Assembly: GCA_016197205.1 (NCBI GenBank)
Contig: JACPWG010000109.1
Span: 1 to 64,000 of the forward strand
Origin: Planctomycetota bacterium
Lineage (GTDB): Bacteria > Planctomycetota > MHYJ01 > WSZJ01 > JACPWG01
Length of the DNA: 64,000 nucleotides
Reading direction: 5' to 3'
The notes under the pieces were generated by a model. That model did not search any database and had not been told where the DNA came from. It was given only the letters and a program-made list of their open reading frames with translations. This document shows positions 29,001 through 35,676 of this stretch, piece after piece. Numbering within the stretch: position 1 is the first letter of the stretch; the number at the start of each line of letters is the position of its first letter. The translations under genes and the position numbers were made by a program.

Positions 29001-30413
29001 CTGATCTGCTACGGCGCCACGTGCGCGGTCCTCGGTTGGGCCTTCGCACGCCGTTCCGACGGCCTGCGCGAAGGGGGCTACGGCACCGGCGTCGCCGCGA
29101 CGGTGCTCGGCCTCGCGCTCGCCTTCCTGGTCCCCGACCAGCCGCTGTCGGGGACCGGCGCCGAACGGAGCGCGCTCGCATGCGGGCTTGCGGCGGCGCT
29201 CTTCGGCGCGATTTCGTTCCAGGGGCGGGCCCCGGCATGGGCCGGCCCGGGCTGGACTTCGGCGGCCGGCGCGTGCCTGCTCGACGCGGCGTACGTCCTC
29301 TTTCTGAAGGCGCATGCGCGCGGGTCGGAGTGGGGCGGGCTGGTCGTGCTCGCCTTCTCGGCGGCGCTGTCCACGGCATCCACTCTGCTCGGGCGAAAAG
29401 GCTTCCAGGCGCAGGCGGACTCGGTCGCGAGCGTCTCGCTGCTGAATTCGCTGGTGGCGGTCGGCGCCGCGTGGACGCACCCCGGCCCGCGCACGTGGAC
29501 GCTCGTCGGCTGCTCCGGGCTCTACGCGGTCACGGCCTTGCAGTCGCGGCCGGACCTCTTCCTGCAGCTCGCCGGCATCGCCTTCGCCGCGGCCGGCTGG
29601 TCCTGCCTCGACGCCGCGCGGGCGACCGCCGACCAGTTCCGCGAAGGACTGCTCGTCGTGAGCTTCGCGGAGGTGGTGGCGGGCGGCGTGCTCGCGCGCG
29701 TCCGCGCGAGCGGCTTCCCGGGTATCTTCGCGCTTGGGATGTTGCTCCTGGCGGGCGTCCTCGGCTCGACGGCGCTCGATCTCGAGGGCCTGCTCGCGGG
29801 CCCGCCGGGAGTGACGGTCACACTCGGCCTCGAAGGGGCGGCGATTCTGCTGGCCGCGGGCGTGCTGCGGGGGGGCGGAGCGTACTACTACGGGAGCCTG
29901 GCGCTGCTGCTCGCGTCGTATGAGCTTTCGATCTATCGCGCCCGGTTCGAGCAGGTGGAATACTACACGATCCCGCTGGGCGCGATGGCGCTCCTCTGGG
30001 GGCCGCTGGTCGGACGGCGGCATGGGTGGAGCGTGCGCGGCGCACGCGCGATCGACGTCTTCGGCCTGCTCGTGGTCGCGGGCCCTTCCCTCGCGCTCTC
30101 GCTCGACCCGGCGCAGCGCGTGAGCGCGTGGGCCGCGCTCGGGTCGGGGATCGGGCTGGTGTTCGCCGGGATGGCAGGCCGGTCGCTCGTGCTGCTGCTC
30201 GGGGGCACCGCGGCGGTGCTCGCGGAGTCGGTCATTCAAGGAGTGCAGATGGTGCGCTTCCCCGAGCTGGGACGCGCGGGCCTGTGGATGGCGGTGGGAG
30301 GAGGGCTGATGCTGCTTGGCGTGCTCTTCGAAGTGCTCCGCAACCAGGCGACGCGTGCGCGCGTCGCGCGGATCCGGGAGTGGGCGGTGGACTACTTCAA
30401 GGAATGGAGGTAG
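23013..30413 (+). CDS. Giant (2466-aa) zinc-ribbon polytopic membrane protein
   Basis: This is the largest gene here. Residues 3-20 form a zinc ribbon (CALC ... CPAC), followed by a charged helical segment (about 25-75) and a roughly 240-residue Pro/Ala linker. From about residue 315 almost to the end it is continuous hydrophobic helices, roughly 60-75 by eye, with short polar loops. The first helices (QWLLYLGLTIFLLAGGVVV ... SYTPLVKTLVLAG) resemble DUF2157/DUF2339-type membrane proteins, usually far shorter; family assignment is tentative. No transporter, enzyme or transferase motif stands out. It ends 6 bp before a membrane Ser/Thr kinase that also has zinc ribbons, so the two probably act together. 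ATG 23013 immediately precedes the zinc ribbon. Confidence 0.8.
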   Translation: MQCALCGSRVRPEHAFCPACGLELDSRKHREIRDIRELLGNLRSGRRSGAFSDELLERIGDVCLVRERELVDSLRRVSESGPAASAAPAPEAPSAPAVPPTPLPTAPLLEGVAPATQPQPKPPPGTRLSPAPPASTTLRPVVASPPAPAPSTAEDVIPVAELVAEPSAATPPAPAPPPQAPPTAPAPAPVPPRAQPTFPGGIRAEEGERLSPRERARRLAMDRLREEDAERRAAAPTAPGSTPPAAESAASAAPPDLQPARALPSPPASPAQAEPAVLPTPTPPPPTVPAPSPAQAAAPWAAAPPAPGPAAPPSRSFRDWVAGLWTQVNIQWLLYLGLTIFLLAGGVVVRSQWTSYTPLVKTLVLAGATGLTFLFGCGLRFRLGLPRTGTAFIVLASLLVGFDAFAAFSFAEEGTISWQLLGAVTSVACGALYLGLRRWLDEEVFAYLAALAGAVATGFLLLRAGGRPAHLGGATSVLFGAYLLASYFAARAPDRLAPLKPYGRALAWIGGLGLGLCVTGVPFSLFVLGNLDPAADFPALAFPLALGSCVVRVAGLERRRAWYFLGSAAFETGLLLLALARFGLPEERWSGWCMAAGVLAWSAPFLVRSGEWTEWTRAYHAAGQVLGTCALVASLGLWAVRQSPASLEDLMFTVCWPGGISGALLFKRRERELAAATLATLAVEYVLCLLRVPVDFPWWPVALAPLHLAAGSAFLFANADRWAWARGPLGALAHASAALATGALVLFLPRIYGEAPGAGAGASAALAAYCALYATSGSSRTWAFLLFQALSAAALFVLRRAGVPWVEYGPWLTGLAIGYLVLGGRKGMAVFARPAALSGALLATLSLGLAAYQVITLPPAGFGPPALVVAMVGGYWLALAFLQEGPVHGGIGAVLTATAYVLAFVLRPGLGAAEGASAAVPLLVAEWGLGLALRRRFPAPARALLGLAALVAAACTGILAASEWQAWVGEEWLTAAPAWTCLVLCGVAVLGLSGFLSASTPRVAEEKSPAPDAWAPVRRSCLWACLGVLPGIASAWLEAGSATAQETALGAAALGAVYLAAARRSFTWLYGPGTALGYLLATLCLFLSAGVAIADPGAGLRPCVQGTTLLGGLFLVLALVEGWGGRTIVRSYHAWSSAALLVAAYELALHSGGRIEVWNEAALAVPAALGLSFLACGARRWAGAEVALPFQWAAEGTAAASAGVVLLALRLLLEEQPAAGGAAAALLSAYYGLSLTYAPHPVRGGLFFLATVIAGLFGAAGHGVGWREAVVPASLGLFLLPALAATLERQPLVRAVAAETPSQGLPPLRAALAAGAMGVGHLAATACLVGLLTRAHFYYEQAPAAGAAGWVGLSGFCAAWGVGATRSRGAFLALLSFAVAWVHVLSRFGVSWERSGAPLILLSVAYLSVARRSWRLLASPAQVAGYLVAAVALTITAVTYVTFPDHNLDSALAVTGTLAVGAGWMALSWGGGFHAWASMLSLAAFALLGLQRMGVPAAEWPPDLTLLAMGFGGLGLWLSGRTEAASAWPAFSVAGVFGGGSLVLLTSELSILFRERTGDGTKAFLLLALLLGAGSWVTRRARVAFAGFLAAAATVVFALRWSGVDGFDLGPYLAGLSLLGVAARGRRDRIRVVPAAAGVEDAAAPSVLGAPGPRVGYAWRVFEALGWASQVVAWASLVPLAGALGEGHHPLLAPFVLVAGVLGLRAGVASALYGEWLDGALCPLWWGLGWIAWLRAERVGVHDGAALLAWLAVAFSGLSWATQRLDLRRSWRGTVANGRVTWSRLASFPVPALAGGFATEAGLLAAGVWALLAWGAPELLGSDPPFTPAAKAFALLALAHGAGAFRTRAVRGAWLSLAAATLCGSLVLADLGVSWPYESLYLVLLAIAFLAAAVALRRGSASGGEARLEPVGLFLPPAGALALAAAAIGMAGVAADAAARPALCTWLPGLYAVFFALLARLPAYASALRLCLPFVGLSYFAFGLYHGVPADAYGIYLICYGATCAVLGWAFARRSDGLREGGYGTGVAATVLGLALAFLVPDQPLSGTGAERSALACGLAAALFGAISFQGRAPAWAGPGWTSAAGACLLDAAYVLFLKAHARGSEWGGLVVLAFSAALSTASTLLGRKGFQAQADSVASVSLLNSLVAVGAAWTHPGPRTWTLVGCSGLYAVTALQSRPDLFLQLAGIAFAAAGWSCLDAARATADQFREGLLVVSFAEVVAGGVLARVRASGFPGIFALGMLLLAGVLGSTALDLEGLLAGPPGVTVTLGLEGAAILLAAGVLRGGGAYYYGSLALLLASYELSIYRARFEQVEYYTIPLGAMALLWGPLVGRRHGWSVRGARAIDVFGLLVVAGPSLALSLDPAQRVSAWAALGSGIGLVFAGMAGRSLVLLLGGTAAVLAESVIQGVQMVRFPELGRAGLWMAVGGGLMLLGVLFEVLRNQATRARVARIREWAVDYFKEWR

Positions 30414-30419
30414 CGACAA

Positions 30420-31874
30420 ATGGCCGGCAAACGACCGGAGGCGGGGATGCGCCTGGGCCAATACGTGCTTGACCGGAAACTCGGCGCAGGCGGGTTCGCC
30501 GAAGTATGGCGCGCCGTGCACGCGGAGATCCCGGGAAAGGTCGCGGCCGTGAAGGTCCCGACCTCGGACGAATACGTGCGGCAGCTTCGCGGCGAAGCGG
30601 CGCTGGAGCATCGGCTGGAGCATCCACGAATCGTGCGCACGCTCGACCTGGACACGCGGCACGAGCCGCCGTACTTCGTGATGGAGTACGTGGAGGGCGA
30701 AAGCCTGCGGGACCGGCTGCGACGGGCGGGAAAACTTTCCTGGCGCGAGGCGGCGCGGATCGGGGACCAGGTCCTGGACGCGCTCGCGTACGCGCACGGA
30801 CAGGGGGTGTTGCACCGGGACGTAAAGCCGGAAAACCTGCTCGTGGCGGCGGCGGGGGCCGGCGAGGGGAAGGGGACGGGCGTGGGCGACGTGAAGGTGA
30901 CGGACTTCGGGCTCGGGCGCGCGCACGCGGGGGCGACGCTGTCGGTGCAGAAGAGCTTGGTGGAGCTGTCGGGTCCGGTGGCGGCGGAGGTCGCAGGGAC
31001 CTGGGGGTACATGTCGCCGGAACAGGCCGCGGGGGGCGAGGGGGACGCGCGCTCGGACTTGTATGCGGTAGGCGTGACGATGTACGAGCTGGCGCGCGGC
31101 GCTGCGAAGGTGCTGCGTTTTCCGATGACGGACGCGCCGGCGGCCTTTTCCCGGGTCGTGGAGCGGGCGACGGAGGAGGACCCTGTGCGTCGGTACGCGG
31201 ACGCGAACGAGATGCGGCGCGCGCTCGTGGCGGCGCTGGAGGCGCGGCCGGCGGAAGGCGAGGCCGGGGCCGGGGCCGGGGCCGCAGGCGCGGGCGCCGG
31301 GGCGGCGGCGGCTCACGCCCAAGCGACCCCGTGCACGTGCGGTCACGTACCGGCGGCGGAGGCGCTCTTTTGCGAGCGGTGCGGGCGGAACCTGGGGGAA
31401 TGGGCGTGCGTTCGTTGCGGGAAGGGGAACCCCGCCTGGGTGGAGAAATGCTGGAACTGCGGCCGGCCGCAGGCCGCGGGGAGGCCGGGGAACGTGGCGG
31501 GCGGAGACGCGCGCGGCGGTCGCCCTGCGGAAGCGGCGGCAGCGACGCCGGCCGACAGCCCGACGCCGAGACTGGCGGCGCCGCCGAAACCGCCGCCCGC
31601 GTGCGAACGGTGTTCGGCCCCGCTCGCCGCAGGTGCCGAAGACTGCGCCCTCTGCGGCTGGGCGTCGCCCGGACGTGGGGTCAGCCTCGACCTTCCGACG
31701 GGGATCCCGCCGCTCGCGTACGCGCTCCTGGCAGGCTCGCTCGTACTGCTCTTCCTTGGGGTGCGCGGGTCGATGCTGTGGCAGGTCCCCGGCGCGGCGG
31801 CCTTCGCGGTCGCGGTGTGGTTGGCGTTCCGGCGCGGGCCGGCGATTGGCGGCACAAGCGGGCCGCGCACGTAG
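30420..31874 (+). CDS. Ser/Thr protein kinase with zinc ribbons and C-terminal membrane anchor
   Basis: This 484-aa protein begins 6 bp after the giant membrane protein. The Hanks-type kinase domain covers about 14-285: glycine loop LGAGGFAEVW, Lys45, HRDVKPEN with Asp134, DFG at 162-164 and the GTWGYMSPEQ segment. An Ala/Gly repeat linker (about 290-305) leads to several CxxC motifs (CTCG, CERCG, CVRCG, CWNCG, CERCS, CALCG), i.e. about three zinc ribbons, and then two TM helices (about 430-475). The tail VPGAAAFAVAVW is encoded by DNA repeated at 33011-33082. The operon layout suggests it senses or phosphorylates the cytoplasmic part of the giant neighbour; substrates are unknown. Confidence 0.92.
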   Translation: MAGKRPEAGMRLGQYVLDRKLGAGGFAEVWRAVHAEIPGKVAAVKVPTSDEYVRQLRGEAALEHRLEHPRIVRTLDLDTRHEPPYFVMEYVEGESLRDRLRRAGKLSWREAARIGDQVLDALAYAHGQGVLHRDVKPENLLVAAAGAGEGKGTGVGDVKVTDFGLGRAHAGATLSVQKSLVELSGPVAAEVAGTWGYMSPEQAAGGEGDARSDLYAVGVTMYELARGAAKVLRFPMTDAPAAFSRVVERATEEDPVRRYADANEMRRALVAALEARPAEGEAGAGAGAAGAGAGAAAAHAQATPCTCGHVPAAEALFCERCGRNLGEWACVRCGKGNPAWVEKCWNCGRPQAAGRPGNVAGGDARGGRPAEAAAATPADSPTPRLAAPPKPPPACERCSAPLAAGAEDCALCGWASPGRGVSLDLPTGIPPLAYALLAGSLVLLFLGVRGSMLWQVPGAAAFAVAVWLAFRRGPAIGGTSGPRT

Positions 31875-32113
31875 GGGCGCAATTTCTCCAACGCACGGGC
31901 CGGTGCGGCTGAACGCACACGCCTCCGGCCGGTCGAGCAGGACGCCGTCCGCCTCGATGCGGGGGTGGGAGGGGTTGGCCGTTTGCCGGCGGCGGCGCTT
32001 GATCGGGTGTTCGGCGGCATGGTAGGATGCTAGGGTGGCAGCAGGGGATGGCCGTGCCCGATCGCTGGGCGGACCAGCCGACCCTGCGTAGATCCACACA
32101 AAACGGGGGACGT
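31875..32113. other. Short gap with a promoter
   Basis: Apart from the promoter at 31999-32028 I see nothing recognisable in these 239 bp. Confidence 0.5.
31999..32028 (+). promoter_or_regulatory. Sigma70-like promoter for the coiled-coil nuclease-like gene
   Basis: TTGATC (31999-32004), an 18-bp spacer and TAGGAT (32023-32028) form a plausible promoter. Transcription would start near 32035, which rules out an in-frame ATG at 32027 and supports the one at 32114 (or 32048). Confidence 0.55.
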
Positions 32114-32986
32114 ATGCCGCTCGATCCCGACACCCTGGCCTACATCGACAACGCGATCGACAGGCGCCTGACGGAGGTCCGCGTCCAGCGGTCCGAATTC
32201 GACGCGCTGGTAACCACCGTCCGCGAGCTGGCCAACGCCGTGTCCGAACTCCAAGTTGCCGTGGCGAACCTGGAGAAGCGGATGGAGGAGGGCTTTGCCC
32301 GCGTCTGGGAGGCGATCCAGGCACTCTCGGAGGCCCAGCGCCGCACGGAAGAGCGGCTGGAGAACGGCCTGAAGGCAATGCAGGAGGCCATCGTCAGGCT
32401 GGAGAAGGGGCAAGAGAAGATGCAGGCCACCATCGAGAAGATGCAGGCCACCATCGAGGCGATGCAGGCCGCCATCGAAAGGCTCGACCGAGGGTACGAG
32501 GCGAATCAGCAGACCATCGCGCGCTTGGACCGAGGGTACGAGGAGTTGCGACAGGTGGTCCTGCGGCTGGACCGGGGGCAGGATGCGCTACGCAAGGAGG
32601 TCGGCGCTCTCTCCGAGAACTTCGGGTGGGGCCTCGAAGAGATGGGCCGCGCGGTCATCGCCCACTACCTCCTCCACGAGCACGGTATTCGGGTCGAGGG
32701 GCTGGACAACACCCACTTCGCAGTCGATGGGGAGGAGGTGGAGATCGACCTCTTCGGCCGCGGACGGAAGGACGTCGAGGAGGTCGCGGTGCTCGCTGAG
32801 GTAAAGGCGCGCTTCTATCCCCGTGAACTGGCGGCCTTCGAGCGAAACACCGAGCGGATCATGGCCGGGCTGGGCTGCCGTGCGATCCGAATCCTCTTCG
32901 GGATGCGGTTGCATCCGGAGGTGAAGCGCCGGGCGAAGGAAGCCGGGATCGTGCTCATTCCATGGGACTACCAGTACAAGCTGTGA
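32114..32986 (+). CDS. Coiled-coil protein with C-terminal PD-(D/E)XK nuclease-like domain
   Basis: This 290-aa protein starts at ATG 32114, with GGGGGA close upstream. Residues about 20-165 form a long coiled coil containing near-identical 7-residue units (EKMQATI, EKMQATI, EAMQAAI; 21-bp DNA repeats at 32414-32476) and three RLDRGYE-type units. Residues about 175-290 look like a PD-(D/E)XK fold: Glu177 in the first helix, Asp212 (VEIDLFGR), then Glu229-Val-Lys231 (LAEVKARF). Such coiled-coil/PD-(D/E)XK proteins (DUF3782-like) occur in many copies in cyanobacteria and planctomycetes. They are presumed DNA-acting, possibly mobile-element derived, and untested. Its neighbour is a Uma2 fragment of the same fold. 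Confidence 0.8.
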   Translation: MPLDPDTLAYIDNAIDRRLTEVRVQRSEFDALVTTVRELANAVSELQVAVANLEKRMEEGFARVWEAIQALSEAQRRTEERLENGLKAMQEAIVRLEKGQEKMQATIEKMQATIEAMQAAIERLDRGYEANQQTIARLDRGYEELRQVVLRLDRGQDALRKEVGALSENFGWGLEEMGRAVIAHYLLHEHGIRVEGLDNTHFAVDGEEVEIDLFGRGRKDVEEVAVLAEVKARFYPRELAAFERNTERIMAGLGCRAIRILFGMRLHPEVKRRAKEAGIVLIPWDYQYKL

Positions 32987-33010
32987 AGGGCGCGGCCTTG
33001 GGGGCAGGGA

Positions 33011-33082
33011 GTGCGCGGGTCGCTTCTCCGGCAGGTCCCCGGCGCGGCGGCCTTCGCGGTCGCGGTCTGGCCGGCGTTTCGG
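33011..33082 (+). repeat. Duplicate of the 3' part of the zinc-ribbon kinase gene
   Basis: Positions 33011-33082 match 31761-31832 at about 64 of 72 bases, including the shared GTCCCCGGCGCGGCGGCC block. In the kinase this codes for its last TM helix. Here it runs directly into a truncated Uma2 gene on the other strand. Either it is a duplicated gene end, or a repeat unit inserted at both places. Confidence 0.8.
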
Positions 33083-33217
33083 AACGTCGACCACGGTGAT
33101 GACCCCCCGGCTCAGTTCGTAGAGATGTCCGGTCTCCCCCTCGGCTCGATCGAATTCGTCGAGACTCATCGCCCGTCCGTGGTCAGCGGGTCCGATCCGA
33201 TGGGCGGTCGTCGGCAT
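33083..33217 (-). pseudogene. Truncated Uma2-family endonuclease (N-terminal fragment)
   Basis: From the ATG at 33215-33217 the minus strand encodes about 45 residues typical of a Uma2 (DUF820) N-terminus: GPADHGRAMSLDEFDRAEGE, then HLYELSRGVITVVDVPK. Uma2 proteins are PD-(D/E)XK-fold proteins abundant in cyanobacteria and planctomycetes. The frame then enters the reversed kinase-end copy and loses all similarity. The catalytic part, which would need another 130 or so residues, is absent, so this is a dead fragment. Confidence 0.7.
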
Positions 33218-33543
33218 GGGACACTCCAGCGTGACGAAAAACAAAACGAAAGAGGGAGGAGGGCGTCGAGCATCCTGGAAGCCCACCTCTCTTGGGGGAG
33301 AGGACGTCACCGGAGAAGTGGACTCTACGGACCGAGGGAAAAAGAATCCAGTCGGAGACCGCGCCCGGCCTCTACGGCCGGAGCAAGGGGCGGGGGCCTG
33401 AACTATCGAGAACCGACTGGAGGGTGAACCTCGGGGGCAGGACTGAGCAGGGCGTTGCGTGAGCACGCCGCGGGACCGCTCGCTCACGCGCGCGGTTCGG
33501 TTCTGCCCGGTTGTCGGGCGCGGCTCGCGCGGCTACACCCTCC

Positions 33544-34755
33544 CTATTTCGCCTCCCCCCCGCCGCCTTTGCGCTTGGCCTCCGCCGCCTTCGCCTCCTC
33601 GTCCGCTTTCTTTTTTTCGTCGGCCTCCTGCGCCTTCAGCTCGTCCTCGATCCGCTTCCGGTTCGAGGCCCACCAGGCCAGCCAGGATTTCTGGTCGCGC
33701 GCGTGGAAGTTCTGGCCGGTCACTTTCTGGAGCACTTGCTGCGCCTTCGCGGCGGCGGTGCCGTCGCCGTTGGCGAGCGCGTCGAGCATCATGGGAATGA
33801 CGCAGTTGCCCATCGCGACCAGCGCCTCGACGGCCTGGTCCTGCAGGCCGCAACCCATGTTCGCCGAGTCGATGTTCTTGCGAAGGGCCAGGAGCGCCGT
33901 CCGGTCGCGGCTCGGGCACTCCTTCAGGAACGCGATGAGGAACGCCCGACTGTCCAGATAGGTGAACTGTCCGCAGTCGAGCGCCAGGAGCTTCGAGGCC
34001 ACGACGAGGATCGCGGGGCCGCGCATCGCCTTCATCGCCTCGCGCGCCCGGTCGGAGGCGGGGCCGTACTTGCCGAACCAGATCGTCGCGAGCAGTTCGG
34101 CGGCCTCCTTCGTGCGCGCGGCCTGACACACCGGCGGGGCGGCGGCAAGGATCGCCGCGGAGGGGGAGGGGCGCACGACCTTGGCCAGCTCCGCGACGGC
34201 CCGCATCGGGTCGAGCTTGAGCAGAGCCCCCCGGGCGGCGGCGGAGACGGGTTCGGTGGGCGCGGCCTGGAGGATCCGGACCACGTCGGGGGCCATTTCG
34301 TCGAACTTCCCCGCCCCGACCTCGCCGAGCGCCGCGATTTTGGTCTCCTCGTTCGAACTGCGGAGTCCGTCCCGCACTTGATTCGCCTTGCCCATCCGCG
34401 TCTCGGGCGGCTTCGCGGGCGAAGGACCCGGGGCGGGGCCGGGCGCGGCGCCGGGTGCGGCTGCCGCGCCCGCACCGGGAGCGGGGGCCGGGGCAGGTTC
34501 CGCCTGCTTCGCGGTGCCGTCACCGCCCTCCCCGTCCGCGGGCGTGCCCGCGACTTGCAGCTCCGCAATCTCTTTCTTGTCGACCAGGACCAGGCCGTCC
34601 TTCGTCTTGACCTCGAGTTGGAGGCCCTTATCCGTGAGCTTGCCTTCGAGTCGACGCCCGTCCTTCAGGAGGATCACGTCGGCCCAAGCCGGCGCGCCGG
34701 CGAGTAGCAAGGCGACGGCACAGGCGCAAACGCGGGCAGGGGTCAGTTCAGGCAT
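33544..34755 (-). CDS. Exported HEAT-repeat-like protein
   Basis: This 403-aa protein starts at the ATG at 34753-34755. A signal peptide (ACAVALLLAGAPAWA, cleaved before DVILLKDG) is followed by a small beta domain (LLKDGRRLEGKLTDKG ... VDKKEIAELQV) common in exported planctomycete proteins, then a Pro/Ala/Gly linker (about 85-125). A helical-repeat region (about 130-350) follows, with units such as AALGEVGAGKFDEMAPDVVRIL and QAVEALVAMGNCVIPMMLDAL, typical of HEAT-like repeats. The C-terminus is a Lys/Glu/Ala-rich helix. Such proteins are scaffolds in the envelope; the partner is unknown. A 6-bp-stem hairpin (34760-34774) lies just before the ATG. Confidence 0.75.
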   Translation of the reverse strand: MPELTPARVCACAVALLLAGAPAWADVILLKDGRRLEGKLTDKGLQLEVKTKDGLVLVDKKEIAELQVAGTPADGEGGDGTAKQAEPAPAPAPGAGAAAAPGAAPGPAPGPSPAKPPETRMGKANQVRDGLRSSNEETKIAALGEVGAGKFDEMAPDVVRILQAAPTEPVSAAARGALLKLDPMRAVAELAKVVRPSPSAAILAAAPPVCQAARTKEAAELLATIWFGKYGPASDRAREAMKAMRGPAILVVASKLLALDCGQFTYLDSRAFLIAFLKECPSRDRTALLALRKNIDSANMGCGLQDQAVEALVAMGNCVIPMMLDALANGDGTAAAKAQQVLQKVTGQNFHARDQKSWLAWWASNRKRIEDELKAQEADEKKKADEEAKAAEAKRKGGGGEAK

Positions 34756-35016
34756 GGCGAGTCGATCCTCGACTGGAAGTACCGGGCCCGGGCTCGACGG
34801 CACGCGCCCCCAGGGCCCACGCAGAAAAAAGCTCCTGCACCCCGCGAAGCTTTCGCACACCGGCGGAGGAGAGGTGTGCTCACAACTCAAGCCGTGGCGA
34901 CCGTTCGCGCGGGCCGGCCTGCGCTCCGTAGCTCGCGGCGAGCGAGCGAAGGAGGGAGGCCCGCGCCCCCAGGAGCCGCTAGGACTGAGCCGGCGCAATG
35001 ATCTTGGAGCGGGTCC
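34756..35016. repeat. Gap with an R2 copy
   Basis: Positions about 34905-34973 carry an R2 copy on the plus strand (GCTCGCGGCGAGCGAGCGAA, then GAGGGAGGCCCGCGCCCCC), nearly identical over about 60 bp to 17124-17190. Nothing else is recognised. Confidence 0.7.
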
Positions 35017-35676
35017 CTAGCCGCCGCGTGGAGGCTTGTAGAGCCCCGCGGCATTGACGCCGAGCATCCCGGACTCAAAAGAGCGACGATCCATCCTGCT
35101 CAGCGCGGAGATCAGCTTCGGCGACAGCAACGGGAAGTGCCGCGCCGAGTCCAGCCGGCGGGCGATCTCCTCCATGGCCTCATCCCGCTCCGGCCAGTCC
35201 AGGCGGTCGAACCCGCGCAGGTCGACCGGGGCGGAATACGAGCGCAGGGTCTTCTCCCCCTCGAGGTTGTAGTAGTCCTCGAAATAGGACAGGGCCAATT
35301 CCCGTAGCGTCCGGAAGACCGGCTCGCGGAAGCGAAGCCCGACGAAGTTGGACTTCGCGATCGCGCCGAAGCGGCCGTGCCGCGTGAAGAGCGCGAGGAT
35401 GTGGTCGTCGTCGCGGACGGCGCGGAGGTCGACGAGAAGAGGCGGGTGGCCGAGGCGCCGGAGCGCGGCGGCGGCGAAGACGGCGCCGTCGAAGCAATGG
35501 GCGACGCGATCGCGCAGGACGCTGCGGGGACAACGGTAGACGGGGTCGGCGCTGTACGGGACGGAATCCAAAAAGGCCTGGATGCGCGCGGGGCTGTCGA
35601 GGCGCGCGGACGCGCCGTTGGGGCCGCCCGTCCCGACGCGCCCGTCCGTCCGCGAACTTGTTCCCTTCGGCTTCAC
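35017..35676 (-). CDS. Transglutaminase-like cysteine-protease-fold protein coupled to cheW
   Basis: This 219-aa protein starts at a GTG overlapping the cheW stop (GTGA), so it is translationally coupled to the chemosensory operon. The conserved core has Cys61 (RVAHCFDGAVFAAAALR), His92 (RDDDHILALF) and a following KSNF strand, the Cys-His order of transglutaminase-like folds; the third catalytic residue is not obvious. The C-terminal half (LRELALSYFEDYYNLEGEKTLRSYS) is well conserved in a family of uncharacterised bacterial proteins of similar length. No signal peptide is seen, so it should be cytoplasmic. An enzymatic role on chemoreceptors or other proteins is speculation. Confidence 0.7.
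   Translation of the reverse strand: MKPKGTSSRTDGRVGTGGPNGASARLDSPARIQAFLDSVPYSADPVYRCPRSVLRDRVAHCFDGAVFAAAALRRLGHPPLLVDLRAVRDDDHILALFTRHGRFGAIAKSNFVGLRFREPVFRTLRELALSYFEDYYNLEGEKTLRSYSAPVDLRGFDRLDWPERDEAMEEIARRLDSARHFPLLSPKLISALSRMDRRSFESGMLGVNAAGLYKPPRGG

Larger units (their letters stand above)
32987..33543. other. Rearrangement-scarred gap
   Basis: This 557-bp gap holds a 72-bp copy of the kinase 3' end (33011-33082), a truncated Uma2 gene (to 33217, minus strand) and a divergent R1 copy near 33473-33500. The piece 33218-33470 shows nothing recognisable. Confidence 0.6.

Noticed and set aside
31761-31832. Kinase C-terminus as a pure R1 repeat insertion
   Set aside because: It shares a CGCGGTCGCGGT-like string with R1, but lacks the R1 stem and codes for a sensible TM helix; I keep it as coding while noting the duplicate.
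28212-32378. Minus-strand open frame of 1388 codons opposite the giant membrane protein and the kinase
   Set aside because: Its composition (Arg, Pro and Ala runs) mirrors third-position GC of the plus-strand genes, and no family motif is seen.
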